DNA from: Pararge aegeria
Lineage: Eukaryota > Arthropoda > Insecta > Lepidoptera > Nymphalidae
Length of the DNA stretch: 64,000 nucleotides
Direction: 5' to 3'
Assembly (NCBI RefSeq): GCF_905163445.1
Contig: NC_053199.1
Coordinates: 14,650,001-14,714,000 of the forward strand
In this document: piece by piece, positions 12,401 through 22,004 of the stretch
Layout: every line of letters begins with the position of its first letter
Numbering within the stretch: position 1 is the first letter of the stretch
The notes under the pieces: model-generated
The model's database searches: none
Seen by the model: only the letters and a program-made list of their open reading frames with translations
Told to the model about the DNA's origin: nothing
Translations under genes and position numbers: made by a program

Positions 12401-15400
12401 AATTAATTAATATGTTTATTCTTATAAAGATCCCCAGAAAAAATATTTTAATTAATATCCTAACCATAAATTTAAATAAAAAATCAAGCATTTTTCTTAT
12501 ATTATCATATACGAATGTAAGTTCGTTTCACACTTTAAAGCCTACTTACCTTTACATCAAAATGCATAGATGTATAGACATTTAGAAAAAAGAACTTTTC
12601 CCGAGAGTTGGAAAAATAACTTTTAGAAAATAGCAACCCGAATCGATTGAAAAAATGTATATCATTAGCATTTCAAGCTAGTAAGGATATAAACACTGAT
12701 TTTCTTAACCGTTAATGCTATAGTGTCTATCCACAGATCCAAGGAACTTTCAAGTCATTTATTACAGTGTATGGATTCCCATCTAACGTAGTCTTTGCAT
12801 TTTCATTGGCAGTGCTTATATCCTCTTTGATGAGCAATAGAATTGTAATATATACTGTATTTAAAAAGGTATGTATGGTTTATTAATAAGGAAATAATTC
12901 GTGCCACCAACTCGTTCCACCAGTAGCAAGAGAAAGAATTGTCATTGTAGTTTGCGAATAGATACTTTGAATGTTTACCATATGAGGGAACTCTCCCGGC
13001 AAAGCGTTCCTGCCGCCTATGGCAAAGTGAGGAATATTGGGCCCTTTCTGCGTCAGCCTGTACGCCAAGCCTGTGAAAAAATCTTCTCTTAGATGACATA
13101 ATATATAAAAGTAATTATGAATGAATGAATACACTTTTATTGTACACCAAAGAAAAAAAGTAGTTACAAAGATATAAATACATATAAAGAGAGTACAATT
13201 TGGTGGCCTTATCGCTACATAGCGATTTCTTCCAGACAACCAATGGCGTAAAAGGAAAAAACATAGAAAAGAGGTAGGTGGTTCCTGCCGCCTATGGCAA
13301 AGTGAGGAATATTGGGCCCTTTCTGCGTCAGCCTGTACGCCAAGCCTGTGAAAAAATCTTCTCTTAGATGACATAATATGGCAAAAAATCATAAGTCGTA
13401 AAGTGTCGCACCAAGAATACAGCAATCATCGTTTTGATCACTCTATCGTCATCAGAATTTAATTTTATATCGAAAATGATATCAGAATACACTATGAACA
13501 TCATTGGAAATTTGGAAATTATGAAATTATAAATTCCCAAATTGTCCCTGCCTGGACTCGAACCCAGGACATCCAGCTTTAAACAACAGCGCTCACCACT
13601 GCACCTGAAGGTAGTCATTTTTCATTTGACTGTATCTTACTGTTTTATCACAATGGAGTGTTTTTCCAAATCCCGCATAAATGGATGTGACGTATCTAAT
13701 AATAATGAATATATTCGAATTTAGTATTTAGTTTTGACAGCCATTTGGCGTAGTGGACAGCGGCCTTGGTTTCTGTTAAAGGCCGTGGGTTCGATTCCTA
13801 CAACTGGAAAATGTTTGTGTTATGAACATGAATATTTTTCAGTGTCTGGGTTTTTATCTTCATATTATAAGTATTTATGTGTATTATATTCATAAAAATA
13901 TTCATAAGCTATCTTAGTACCCATAACACAAGCTACGCTTACTTTGGGGCTAGATGGCGATGTGTGTATTGTCGTAGTATATTTATTTATTTGTTTAAAG
14001 TAGCGGATTCAATAAGCTTTTACATACAGATAGGCTATCTCTTAGATAGCATCTTATCTCTTAGATAGGACTCTTCTTGGTCCCACGGGAAAAGAAATCA
14101 ATATCGATGAAGTTACTAGCGGTAAGTAGATTATCAACGTCAGATAAATAAATAATGTTGTTATTGCGTTTACACATCAATAATAAACAACAGTGACGGC
14201 TGTAATCCCCTCTAGCGATGTCGAAATTGCCATAAAGAAGTATCGACATCGATTTCTTTAGGAAAAAATTATATACCTAATTACCTACGCCTTGATTTCT
14301 CTATCGTTCAACAGCACCTTAAAACTATTTGTTCTACAGTTAAATAAAAAAAAAACAAAATTTTATTTCATGTAGGACTAATATAAGCGCTTGTGAAACG
14401 TCAAGTCTTGTTTCTTTGAAATTACTCTTTAACCAATTCGGAACGCAGATTCTACTGAGAAGAAGCCGGCATGAAACACAGCAGTTGCACTTTTCCAACA
14501 TCAACTATTTACATTTTACAATTTAATATTTTAATTCTTCTACCTTATTAGAGATCAAAACGAAGCCGGATGCTTCAAAGCAACCTCAAGTCATTAAGAA
14601 ATTCATTAATTGTATAGTAACTTCGCTGTAATAAATGTGTTTTAATACATTATTTAAACTTTTGCATTGGTAGGCAAAATTACATTAGGAATCATATTAT
14701 AAAAGCGTATACTCAATCCCACAAATGACTTCTGTACCTTTCGCAGACGATAAGCAGATGTCACTAATTTATGACCATTTCTTGTAAGCCGACTGTTTAT
14801 ATCCACTTTTTGTATAAACTGTTTATATAAACTACTAGTTGATATCTTGGAGATGTCTTTTAAAAAGTTCAAAGTTTGTATTAAACGTAACCTTATAGAA
14901 AAGTCCTATTATAGTATTAAGGACTACGTCAACTATAAAAATGCTTGGGTGCAAACTATTACTCTAACCAGGTTGCTTCTTTAATAGTTTTAAAAGGCAG
15001 TGTGAGATGGTGATAACAAAAAAAAACAACCGGCTACGTTGTACGTATGATTTGTTGTGGGCTTCTTCTTAGACCAGGACGCGTTTGGAACCCTCGTAGC
15101 TTTAGTTCTAACTTGACGAGTTTAGTTATCGCCTTCAACTCAATTCTATGTCATATTTTACATGTAAAGAACGCATCAAAAGTGCCATCTATGTGCCTAT
15201 TTGAATAAAAAAATATTTGACTTTTGACTGTAACTTACAGTTAAATAAAAAAATATATTTATATCTACTATATGAACATCGTCACATCGATATTTTTTGC
15301 AACAATTCTTATCCCGTCTCGTCAAATTAGGTAACCATTAGGAAAACAGAAATAAAATGTATTTTTTTTGGAATGCGCTTATAAAAAAGCCTGTATTTTC

Positions 15401-18400
15401 TCAACCGACATCTAAGAAAAGGTGGTTATTTACACCGCTTGTACATTTATATAAGTTTAAAATAATTTCAACCTTATGGAAATGCCCTGACGGGATTCAT
15501 GTTCATATGCTAACTACTCAATAATGTCAACAGTATTGTGTGCTGTAATGAATGTAACATGAAAGCAATAAATATATAATTGAATAGAATTGAATATTCT
15601 TTACTACTTACATTTATTGTTCCTCAAAGTTTGATCTTCTCTATTTTTTCTTTCCCAGATATATTCTAAACATTCTGTAACAAATAGCAGTAAGATAGTT
15701 TACCGAGATTTTCTTCTTTTCATAAATGTTTGATGTAAATTGTGATTTATATATAAAAGTTATTATTTATAAATATAAAAAAGAAGTATTCAAAAAAGAA
15801 GTAATCATCATCATATCAACCCATTAACGGTCCTCTACGGGGCTAAGGTGTCCTCTCACAACGAGAAGGGGTAAGGGGGCGTAGTCCGCCACATTGCGCC
15901 TCAAGCGGCAAGCGGAAAGGAGAAAAAAACCCTGATTTTGGAACATCTTCATCGGTGCCCTGCTCTTATTGGTCTTAGCGTATTGATATATAGCCTAAAG
16001 CTTTCCTTGATAAATGAGCTATCTAACACTGAAAGAATTTTTCAAAGCGGACCAGTAGTTCCTGAGATCATCGCGGTCAATTCTTCAGCTAAATATATTA
16101 GTATAAGATTTTTGTTAATCAGTATGGGTGGAAAGAATTGCAGTAGAGTGGAGAGTCTAAGCGAGACTAGTTGTTGGTGATGCTCACTTGTTTCGCTGAT
16201 TCTGCGGCCCGGTGCTCTGAAATCAGGCCTCGGCGGTTCGTAAAGGCTACATGGATTGTCACTGCTCTCAGTGGTCGGCTCCTCTGTTGTATGCGTAGCC
16301 CCTAGCCCACTTTTACTCTGAAAATAAAATCAAACATCTTCAGCGTTTTCATTGGAATCAATCTTTTAATAGCCCAAGCGAGCCCAAGCGAGCGAGTGGA
16401 AAGGGCTCCGGTTTCGCTTTGGGGGTGCGGAGTTCGAATCCTAGCACGCACCGTTAACTTTTTTTAAGCTATGTGCGTTTAAGCAAATAACTCACGATGT
16501 TTTCCTTAACCGACTTGAAGGGCGCGTGAAGTCTACAAATATTTCCTTCTCATTCTGAGAGGAATTCCGTACCATACAGTGGGCCACTAATAATCATAAT
16601 AATAATAAATAATAAAAAATACTTTATTTCGTTTCTTACATTGTAAATGATACATGTTGTGAAGACCTCCCAGTAAGCATCAAAATACCTGTGTCAGGAG
16701 GCCTTACTCTTCCATAGCAAAACAAGATAAAATAAAAATAAAACGATTGAGTAGTGTGTCTTGGTGTGTATGGTGTGTTATGTTTGTGTGTGTGCGCGCG
16801 CATGTGTGTGTTTGTGTGTGAGTGTGTGTACATGTTATTAAGTGCGTCTATATCCATTACATTTTAAATAGAAATAAACTGAAGAAGCGCTTCAGTTTCT
16901 TCATAGGTTAGTGTCTTCAGCCAGGCTGTCAATGTTTTGTTACATTCAAAAAACTTTTTTTGGTATATAGCAAATTCTTTGTTTATTTTATTGTAAAGCG
17001 TGGTGGCTTGCGTGATGTATTGTCGACGAGCAAAAGCAGTCCTTATTCTATGACTGAGTAAAACATTGCATATTCTTCTATTCCCACTTAGTCGACTAGT
17101 ATCAAACTTTGTTGTTTCATGCATTTTCAAAATAGAGTTTAAGATATACAATTTTCTGACAGTTAATAGGTCACAAAGCTTATAAAGATTATCAGCGGAG
17201 AAATGATAACGCTTAAAATACATGGTTTTAAGTAAGGCACGTTGGGCCCTTTCTACATTTCAAAACTTTACTTTAGTAGCACCACCCCCAACGGGGATGC
17301 AATAGGTTATAATAGATTGAGCTAAAGCAAGGTAAATTGTCTTAAGTATGTTAGTTGAAGCAACGTGCCTTAATTTCTTAAAAATCCAAATAAGTTTTCT
17401 AATACGCGTACTTAATAAATCAATATGAGTATGCGATGAGAGTCGCTGATCTAAAACTATACCTAAGTATTTAGTTTTTTCCACTTTTTGGATAACCGAA
17501 CAACTGCAATCGCAACCGTATTTATGAATTTTCATAAATACGGTTGCGATCGCAGTCCTGGGACCCCCCACTTTTAACAACACGGTGCTAATCACTGCAC
17601 CAGCGAAGCCTACAAAAAATTTTGCCTTGGGGTACTTACTTTGGGTGTTACTTCCTCTGACCAAACCCATGGTTGATCTAACTGGAAAAAACATGAAAAC
17701 GTTTCTATTTTTAATTTTGAAATACATAAGAATGTAACATACATATATATTGTAAAAAAAATTGATTTCCTACCCGTTTTATTCCTGACGTTACATTTAA
17801 CTGTAATTCAGCTTCTATGTGTATGTTAGTTACTGAAAATAAACAAAAAATATATATTTAACTCTCTATGTTCACAGTATAAAATAACATAAAACTATTT
17901 ATTAACACTTAAAATGCTGATTATTAATTTTAAACTTTTTGAATAACTAGATATTTAAGTATCGTACATCCCTAATAGATTTAAAAAAAAAAAGCTAGAT
18001 TCTTAAGATACACAATAGTAGATTGTACAAACAACAATTTTATACCAGACATTTAGATATTATTTCACGGCCGATTGCCGCCGTTTGTAGTGACTCTGCT
18101 TTCTGAGCCCAAGGCCGTGGGTTCGATTCCCACTACTGGAAAATGTTTGTGCAATGAACATGAAAGTTTTTCAGTGACAGGGTGTTTATATGTATTTTCT
18201 AAGTATTTATGTAATATCGAATAATTCATAAAGATATTCATCAGGCGTCTTAGTGTCCATAACACAAGCTACGCTTACTTTGGGGCTAGATGGCGATGTG
18301 TGTATTGTCGTAGTATATATTATTTTTTTTATTATTTATTATTTATTATGGTCGAAGATAAAATGGGATATAATATGAAAGATTTATAAAGTTTGCTTTT

Positions 18401-19852
18401 TTTTCATCCGTTGCACTTTTTTCAGATTACTTTCAATTTGATTTAAAGCTTTGTGCATACTAGTACTGGCACCATTATCTAGGTAAACTAAACTATTAAA
18501 AATCAGCTTTTGCCCGCGGCTTTGTACGCGGTTTTTTGGTTTTTCATGGTTTTTATAAAACCTGTGGGAACTGTAAATTTTCCCTGGATAAAAAGCAGCC
18601 TATGTGTTAATCCAGGTTCATCAATCTATCTCCAATCCAAAATTCGATCAAATTGGTTCAGTAGTTATTCCGTGAAAGAGTAACAAACACCCATCCATCC
18701 ATCCATACAAACTTTTGCATTTATAATATCAGTAGAATTTAAAAAAATCCCCGCTTTTCAATAAAGTGTACATTATTCTACTAGTCAAGGAATTCATTTG
18801 GTACCTATATTGAGGGTGTTGTAAAAAAATATGTAATCGAAAATGTGTCGGAGGTTAAAAAATAGTGCTATCTTTTCCACTCCTTACATAGTGAAAAGTA
18901 CAGAACTACTGAACTGACAATTTCGTTTACTTTAGAGATTTGCGTACACTGAACTTAGCATTAATTTTAAATATTTAGAGGGTTTATTATAATGCAATCA
19001 ATGGTGCATATATCATGCTACTGGCACTCCAGGAATTCCGTAATAAAAATAATTTTCTAGTTTTAGGTAAACTAGAGTTTGATAAAAAAGGCAAACTAGA
19101 TTTGAATTTGATGAGAAAAAAGTAGAACGAAACTAATTTGGTAATTATATATAATTTTTATACAAATATAAATTATATATATGTATCTATACTTGTAATA
19201 AAACTGTAACTGAAACGGTCTGTCCGGGCATCACGTGATAACTACTGAACGGATTTAAATAAAATTTGATATGGTGGTAGCTGATATTCCGGGTCAATAT
19301 ACAGGATACTTTATTCCCGATAAACAATAAGTTTCCTCCGGGAAATCCGGGAAACGGGGAATTTTAGTTCATAGCTCCGTTACATTCGAGCCGATTTTAA
19401 TAATTCTTTTTTTATTTCAAAGTGTGTACTATCAAACACGTATTGTCTAATTTAAATGAAGATCTGATGAATGTTGACGGAGATAAAGGGCATAACTCTT
19501 CACAAATAACAGGAAGTCTCAAGGCATATGGGACAACGATCGAATGCATGCGTACCATCCTACTAATATTATAAATGCGAAAGTTTGTGAGGATGGATAT
19601 GTGGATGGATGTATATATGTACGTATCAACTAAAATAATGACAACTTATTAACTCAGTATACCACGTAAAATAATAGAAGGTACATAGCTAGCCACGATG
19701 ATTATGATGTTAGCATTAGATCTATTGTAGCTTCTAGATTGACTAGTACGCGGACAAAGTCGCGAGGGTACGCTAGTAATTAATATAATAATGAAGTATA
19801 ACTCTACATTACCTATTATAAAATATATTGCACAAATCCTTTTATGCCACAT
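9300..19852 (-). CDS. Gene A: secreted snake-like trypsin-family serine protease, 10 exons, 393 aa
   Basis: Exons in order: 19852-19813, 17832-17774, 17681-17640, 16317-16188, 15674-15612, 13070-12979, 12073-11894, 10856-10631, 9932-9769, 9485-9300. All introns are GT-AG, phases match at every junction, and the joined CDS is 1182 bp ending in TGA. The product has an N-terminal signal peptide (MWHKRICAIYFIIV...), a prodomain of about 130 residues with three cysteines, and a chymotrypsin-fold domain: AIGG start, TAAHC (His57), DIAI (Asp102) and GDSGGP (Ser195). DACQGDSGG puts Asp at position 189, predicting cleavage after Arg/Lys. It is expected to act in haemolymph proteolytic cascades (immunity, clotting or development), as relatives do; the substrate is unknown. 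No canonical six-Cys CLIP domain is visible. The activation site lacks Arg/Lys. Introns are packed with transposons. The model is inferred from sequence only. Confidence 0.9.
9769..9932 (-). CDS. Gene A exon 9 (S1 pocket, DACQ)
   Basis: Acceptor TTTAAACAG, donor CAG/GTATGC. Encodes LTSPILQAAVVDIID, the C-x6-C-x3-C loop around SCNRQWC, QICAG, and GGVDACQ. The Asp of DACQ sits six residues before the catalytic Ser, the trypsin specificity position. Confidence 0.94.
10631..10856 (-). CDS. Gene A exon 8 (catalytic Asp)
   Basis: Acceptor TTCTTGTAG, donor ACGG/GTAAGC. Encodes YANGINPVDAKILRIIVHPQ, then KKYFDIAIIEL (catalytic Asp in DIAI), QPACLW and LTGWGVIET. Confidence 0.95.
11020..11105 (+). 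repeat. tRNA-like pol III sequence (third SINE type or tRNA relic)
   Basis: A box TAGCTTAATTGG (11033-11044) and B box GGTTCAAATCC (11081-11091) at tRNA-like spacing, flanked by GGTAGGAG and GTAGGTTCC. I cannot draw a clean acceptor or T stem, so a functional tRNA is unlikely; it lies in gene A intron 7. Confidence 0.5.
11270..11640. repeat. Interspersed repeat shared with 52650-52960
   Basis: ATTTTATACCCTGACAGGGGATATAA and CCCCGGGAAGATAA blocks recur inverted at 52830-52880 and 52675-52705. Lies in gene A intron 7. Confidence 0.5.
11894..12073 (-). CDS. Gene A exon 7 (catalytic His)
   Basis: 180 bp, phase 0 both ends, donor ACG/GTAAGT. Begins GALGWRAVVGTWIFKCGASL and contains LTAAHC with the catalytic His, then RLGDKNIIDT. 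The acceptor (TTTGTTAAG) has a weak pyrimidine tract, possibly because a SINE-2 copy occupies the intron immediately upstream. Confidence 0.93.
12112..12400 (-). mobile_element. SINE-2 copy in gene A intron 6
   Basis: Full-length minus copy lying 40 bp upstream of the exon 7 acceptor at 12073. Confidence 0.8.
12979..13070 (-). CDS. Gene A exon 6 (activation region)
   Basis: Acceptor TTTTTTCACAG, donor CATATG/GTAAAC. Encodes ...NIPHFAIGGRNALPGEFPHM: the junction of prodomain and catalytic domain. A second copy of its first 65 bases and of its acceptor lies upstream at 13281-13345 because of a 99-bp duplication around a LINE tail; only this copy has a donor. Confidence 0.88.
13105..13280 (-). 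mobile_element. LINE 3' tail inserted into the gene A exon 6 region
   Basis: Sense strand minus: stem ATCGCT/AGCGAT (13211-13226), GGTGTACAATAAAAGTG, then (ATTC)n. Flanked by identical 99-bp copies of host sequence (13006-13104 and 13281-13379). Confidence 0.8.
13505..13608 (-). repeat. tRNA-like repeat (family 3) in gene A intron
   Basis: AATTCCCAAATTGTCCCTGC and GGACTCGAACCCAGGACATC; related copies at 30592-30770, 32335-32625, 35885-36315, 45440-45515 and 63268-63480. Confidence 0.5.
13734..13996 (+). mobile_element. SINE-1 copy in gene A intron
   Basis: Plus-oriented full-length copy with diverged head (CATTTGGCGTAGTGGACAG) and intact B box GTGGGTTCGATTCC; ends at GTCGTAGTATATTTATTTAT. 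Confidence 0.85.
14355..14872 (-). mobile_element. LINE fragment (RT C-terminus plus 3' UTR), gene A intron
   Basis: Minus frame reads RLRKVQKSFVGLSIRFYNMI, like the C-terminal region of the CR1-like LINE. The 3' part matches 55800-56280. Shared 3' UTR motif on plus: GAGAAGAAGCCGGCATGAAA. Confidence 0.7.
14850..15240 (+). mobile_element. Truncated CR1-like LINE 3' end
   Basis: Plus strand encodes FKVCIKRNLIEKSYYS and IKDYVNYKNAWV, matching the C-terminus of the element at 24584. The 3' UTR and GTGCCATCTATGTGCCTATT tail follow. Fused head-to-head with the minus fragment before it. Confidence 0.8.
15165..15230 (+). repeat. CR1-like LINE 3' terminal unit
   Basis: AAGTGCCATCTATGTGCCTA then TTTGAATAAAAAAATATTTGA: the end of the 14850-15240 fragment. 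Related short tails occur at 10140-10190 and 62030-62080. Confidence 0.6.
15612..15674 (-). CDS. Gene A exon 5 (CLEYIW segment)
   Basis: 63 bp, acceptor TTTGTTACAG, donor AAAT/GTAAGT. Encodes KCLEYIWERKNREDQ and a short tail. Same length and phases as gene B 2354-2416 (CFEYVWRMRYEQ). The split T/GC codon restores the third prodomain cysteine. Confidence 0.88.
15805..15905 (-). mobile_element. SINE-2 3' fragment in gene A intron
   Basis: ATCATCATATCAACCCATTA followed by the 3' block (GAGAAGGGGTAAGGGGGCGT); the head is absent. Confidence 0.7.
16188..16317 (-). CDS. Gene A exon 4 (Thr/Ser-rich prodomain)
   Basis: Acceptor TTTTATTTTCAG, donor ACAA/GTGAGC. Encodes a Thr/Ser/Glu-rich linker, then NPCSLYEPPRPDFRAPGRR and ISET; the first conserved prodomain cysteine is here. 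Homologous to gene B exon 3 at 4177-4288 (PDF...RR...ISET, same donor). Confidence 0.85.
16378..16590 (+). mobile_element. SINE-2 copy in gene A intron 3
   Basis: Plus copy with B box GAGTTCGAATCC and a shortened middle; a small duplication AGCCCAAGCG lies at its start. Confidence 0.72.
16625..17555 (-). mobile_element. 5'-truncated LINE in gene A intron 3
   Basis: Two overlapping broken frames: EKTKYLGIVLDQRLSSHTHI ... TNILKTIYLALAQSIITYCI (RT thumb region) and, after a frameshift near 17260, RRICNVLLSHRIRTAFARRQ and the C-terminus. The 5' end is a 25-bp foldback (17504-17555). A GT/GC microsatellite lies in the 3' part. Confidence 0.75.
16757..16835. repeat. GT-rich microsatellite
   Basis: Interrupted GT/GCGC runs (GTGTGTGTGCGCGCGCATGT), within the LINE tail of gene A intron 3. 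Confidence 0.85.
17640..17681 (-). CDS. Gene A exon 3 (42-bp microexon)
   Basis: Acceptor TTTTTTCCAG, donor AAA/GTAAGT; encodes LDQPWVWSEEVTPK in phase 0 at both ends. It could be skipped without a frameshift. I find no counterpart in gene B. Confidence 0.68.
17774..17832 (-). CDS. Gene A exon 2
   Basis: Acceptor TTATTTTCAG, donor CGG/GTAGGA. Encodes TNIHIEAELQLNVTSGIKR after the split codon. It is the end of the signal region and start of the prodomain, and contains a potential N-glycosylation site (NVT). Confidence 0.72.
18067..18325 (+). mobile_element. SINE-1 copy in gene A intron 1
   Basis: Full-length plus copy, A-box region degraded, B box intact, ends GTCGTAGTATATATT. Confidence 0.85.
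18478..18740. repeat. Helitron-like interspersed repeat, gene A intron 1
   Basis: Family features: TTCCGTGAAAGAGTAACAAA, (ATCC)n, CATTTATAATATCAGTAGAA at the end. Related copies: 23640-24062, 38725-39130, 40795-41510, 41505-41640. Confidence 0.55.
19180..19765. repeat. Helitron-like repeat upstream of gene A exon 2
   Basis: Starts CTTGTAATAAAACTGTAACT and ends ACAAAGTCGCGAGGGTACGC then TAGTAA. The middle part (TTCACAAATAACAGGAAGTC, ATCGAATGCATGCGTACC) is shared with 53985-54170. Confidence 0.55.
19813..19852 (-). CDS. Gene A exon 1 (signal peptide)
   Basis: Encodes MWHKRICAIYFII plus one base, donor GTAATG. The split codon joins exon 2 to give Val, continuing a hydrophobic signal core. The start is the first ATG and no upstream coding extension is needed. 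Confidence 0.75.
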
Positions 19853-19866
19853 CTTTGATTCCTGTG

Positions 19867-19895
19867 CACACTAATACGAACACATCATTATAAAA
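19867..19895 (-). promoter_or_regulatory. Possible core promoter of gene A
   Basis: A TATAA-like element (minus TTTTTATAATG at 19888-19895) lies about 20 bases upstream of an arthropod-initiator-like TTAGTGT, itself about 15 bases upstream of the ATG. A GATAA-type site follows at about 19900. Weak motif evidence only. Confidence 0.25.
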
Positions 19896-20349
19896 AACCG
19901 GATAATTATTGCGAAAGCCGGTTTTAATTGAACTTTATTAAAACCTTCAGATGACATGTCATATATCGGTCGAGCTGTGGACGAGACTATTAACAACTTT
20001 GCATACACTGACTGTTTTCTGTTCAAAAAACTGATCCACGCTGGGCGTTTTTATAAACGTTCATAATCTTAATTTCTAATATGTAAGGTAACTATGAAGT
20101 ATTTACTTCTCAATTTCGATTCCAGGATCAGGCCAATTTTTTTCTTAGTGATAGATGGCTAACCAAGCAGATGGCATATTTGATGGCAAATGGGAAACCA
20201 TCGCCTATAACACAAGGCAACACTAAGCAGGCCATGCAAGGAACTCGTCCTGCAATATGCGCCGTCTAAATTATCAAGATACCGAAAATATAATTCGGTT
20301 GTTAATGTAAATTTACAAAATTTATGTCATATTTTTTGAATATTAATCG

Positions 20350-20420
20350 ACCATCACTCACTCACACACACACACACAAACTCACACACTCAAACACACG
20401 CATACACTTATACACATAAT
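20350..20420. repeat. CA-rich microsatellite
   Basis: CACTCACACACACACACACA, then degenerate ACACTCA units. Confidence 0.85.
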
Positions 20421-20944
20421 AACCTGTGGCTATATGCAAAAATCGCTATTATCTTCTACTATGCTGAAATAAATCCCAGGATGATGATGGTGATTTGAGC
20501 GGTTCAAAACGAGCGTCTAAACAGTGAGTCTGTATGAGGCATTTAAAAAACCAGTTCCGCATACATTATGTGACGTCATTATGTAGTGTCTTACGTTTTC
20601 TTGAGATGGGAACTCCCGAAGCAGAAAACTACCTCACTTGAATAATCACATATTCAATAAATCATTATTTATTTACGCGAATGTCGTAAGAATAGCTATT
20701 AATATCTAATCATTTTAATTATTGACTAACTGTGCCCGGCGGTTTCTCTCGCGCTAACTTGAATCACTTACTCGAATATTACAGTAGTGTAAAGTAACAT
20801 GCTATTTTTCAATTGTTGTGTCAAAATGTTGTGTTTTTCAATCTATTTTTATTTTTAGTAGCACACCTAAACTTAACCAAATGGCATCAAGAAAAATACT
20901 GACTTCGATGTATTCTTCCTTACTCTTCAATGCTAGTTTCAGAA

Positions 20945-21035
20945 TCTCATACTACTCATACATTTTTACACACTCATACCATTTTACTACTCATACATTT
21001 TTATACACTCATACATTTTATACACTAGTGTACAA
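20945..21035. repeat. Minisatellite of CTCATACATTTTTA-type units
   Basis: Five or so imperfect units of ACTCATACATTTT(T)A(C/T)AC. Confidence 0.7.
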
Positions 21036-21059
21036 GCGAGTGAGTGAAATTGTATGAAT

Positions 21060-22000
21060 TAAAAAGATAAACTATATTTTATTTAATAAGTAGGTACCTA
21101 CACTTTATTGTATATACCGAAACATAATAAAATGTTCAACACGAATAAAATTCTGTCATTGTTGCCAAAAATAAATACTAAAATGTGTATTTGGGGTGTA
21201 AGTAATTTTATGTTTTTAAATTAATAAATGGTTTTTTTTCTTTTTTTTATGTGTGCACGAACCATCAGTTCAACTCTTTGTTCTCCTTACCTTTAGTGGT
21301 TGCCTGGAAGAGATCACTACCATTGATCACTATCATTCTTACGCCCTATGCTACTTCACCACTTTTTTTTGTTTCGCACTCAGTTATCCTCTGACATGGT
21401 GTCAGAGACCTTCTTTATCGATTTTGCTCTGAATTGCCAGCTCACGATTGTCGTGATATGGTTATGCTACATTGCTTTTTTTTTATTGTCTTTTAACTTT
21501 CCTTCTACTTTCTACTTATGCGTGAGTGGCGCTGTCTTCAGTAGCCCTGAGTGCTTTGTCAAATGTAATATTTATATGTTTATAATGTAAAATGATTAAT
21601 TAAATTCAAATAACTATCAATTATAAATTAACAAAAAATAAAAGAAATTACTTTGTTTTTTTTTTTTATTTTAATAAAGAGTTTTATTATTAAAATGCTA
21701 CCGTAGACCGGGAAAATGAATTATACATTCTTCGTAATTGCTTTATGTATCTCAGAATACAGGGGATCGGAGCGGGGTCTAGAGGGACTGAACTATACGT
21801 CTACTAGACAAAGCTCTCTCTAAAGTGGAAGATTACTGCAAAGCTGACCACGTAGGTATGACATGGCCACGTAACGCGTCGTGAATAAGAAAAATTTATA
21901 AGCAAATTTTTCAAATGTGTGTTATAAAGTCTGTCTCAAGAGAACGCCTTGTTTGTGCGGCATTCCACGCACGTTTCACTTCGCCACTATTTCAGTTATA
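21060..22000. other. Intergenic, possible degraded LINE tail
   Basis: GTGGTTGCCTGGAAGAGATC at about 21296 resembles the tail of the 34.2-kb LINE. The rest is T-rich with nothing recognised. Confidence 0.4.
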
Positions 22001-22004
22001 TCAA

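Larger units (their letters stand above)
19865..20940. other. Upstream flank of gene A
   Basis: Apart from a repeat at 20150-20280 and the CA microsatellite, it holds no coding signal; gene A's regulatory region should lie in its left part. Confidence 0.4.

Noticed and set aside
12883..13425. 180-codon minus-strand open frame over gene A exon 6
   Set aside because: It reads through the duplicated 99 bp, the LINE tail and part of the exon in mixed frames; splice sites show that only 12979-13070 is exon.
20818..21057. 79-codon plus-strand frame rich in His/Thr/Tyr
   Set aside because: Generated by the CTCATACATTTTTA minisatellite.
21716..21800. Short plus frame MNYTFFVIALCISEYRGSER resembling a signal peptide exon
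   Set aside because: No donor in the right place and no downstream exon found; hydrophobic start likely by chance.
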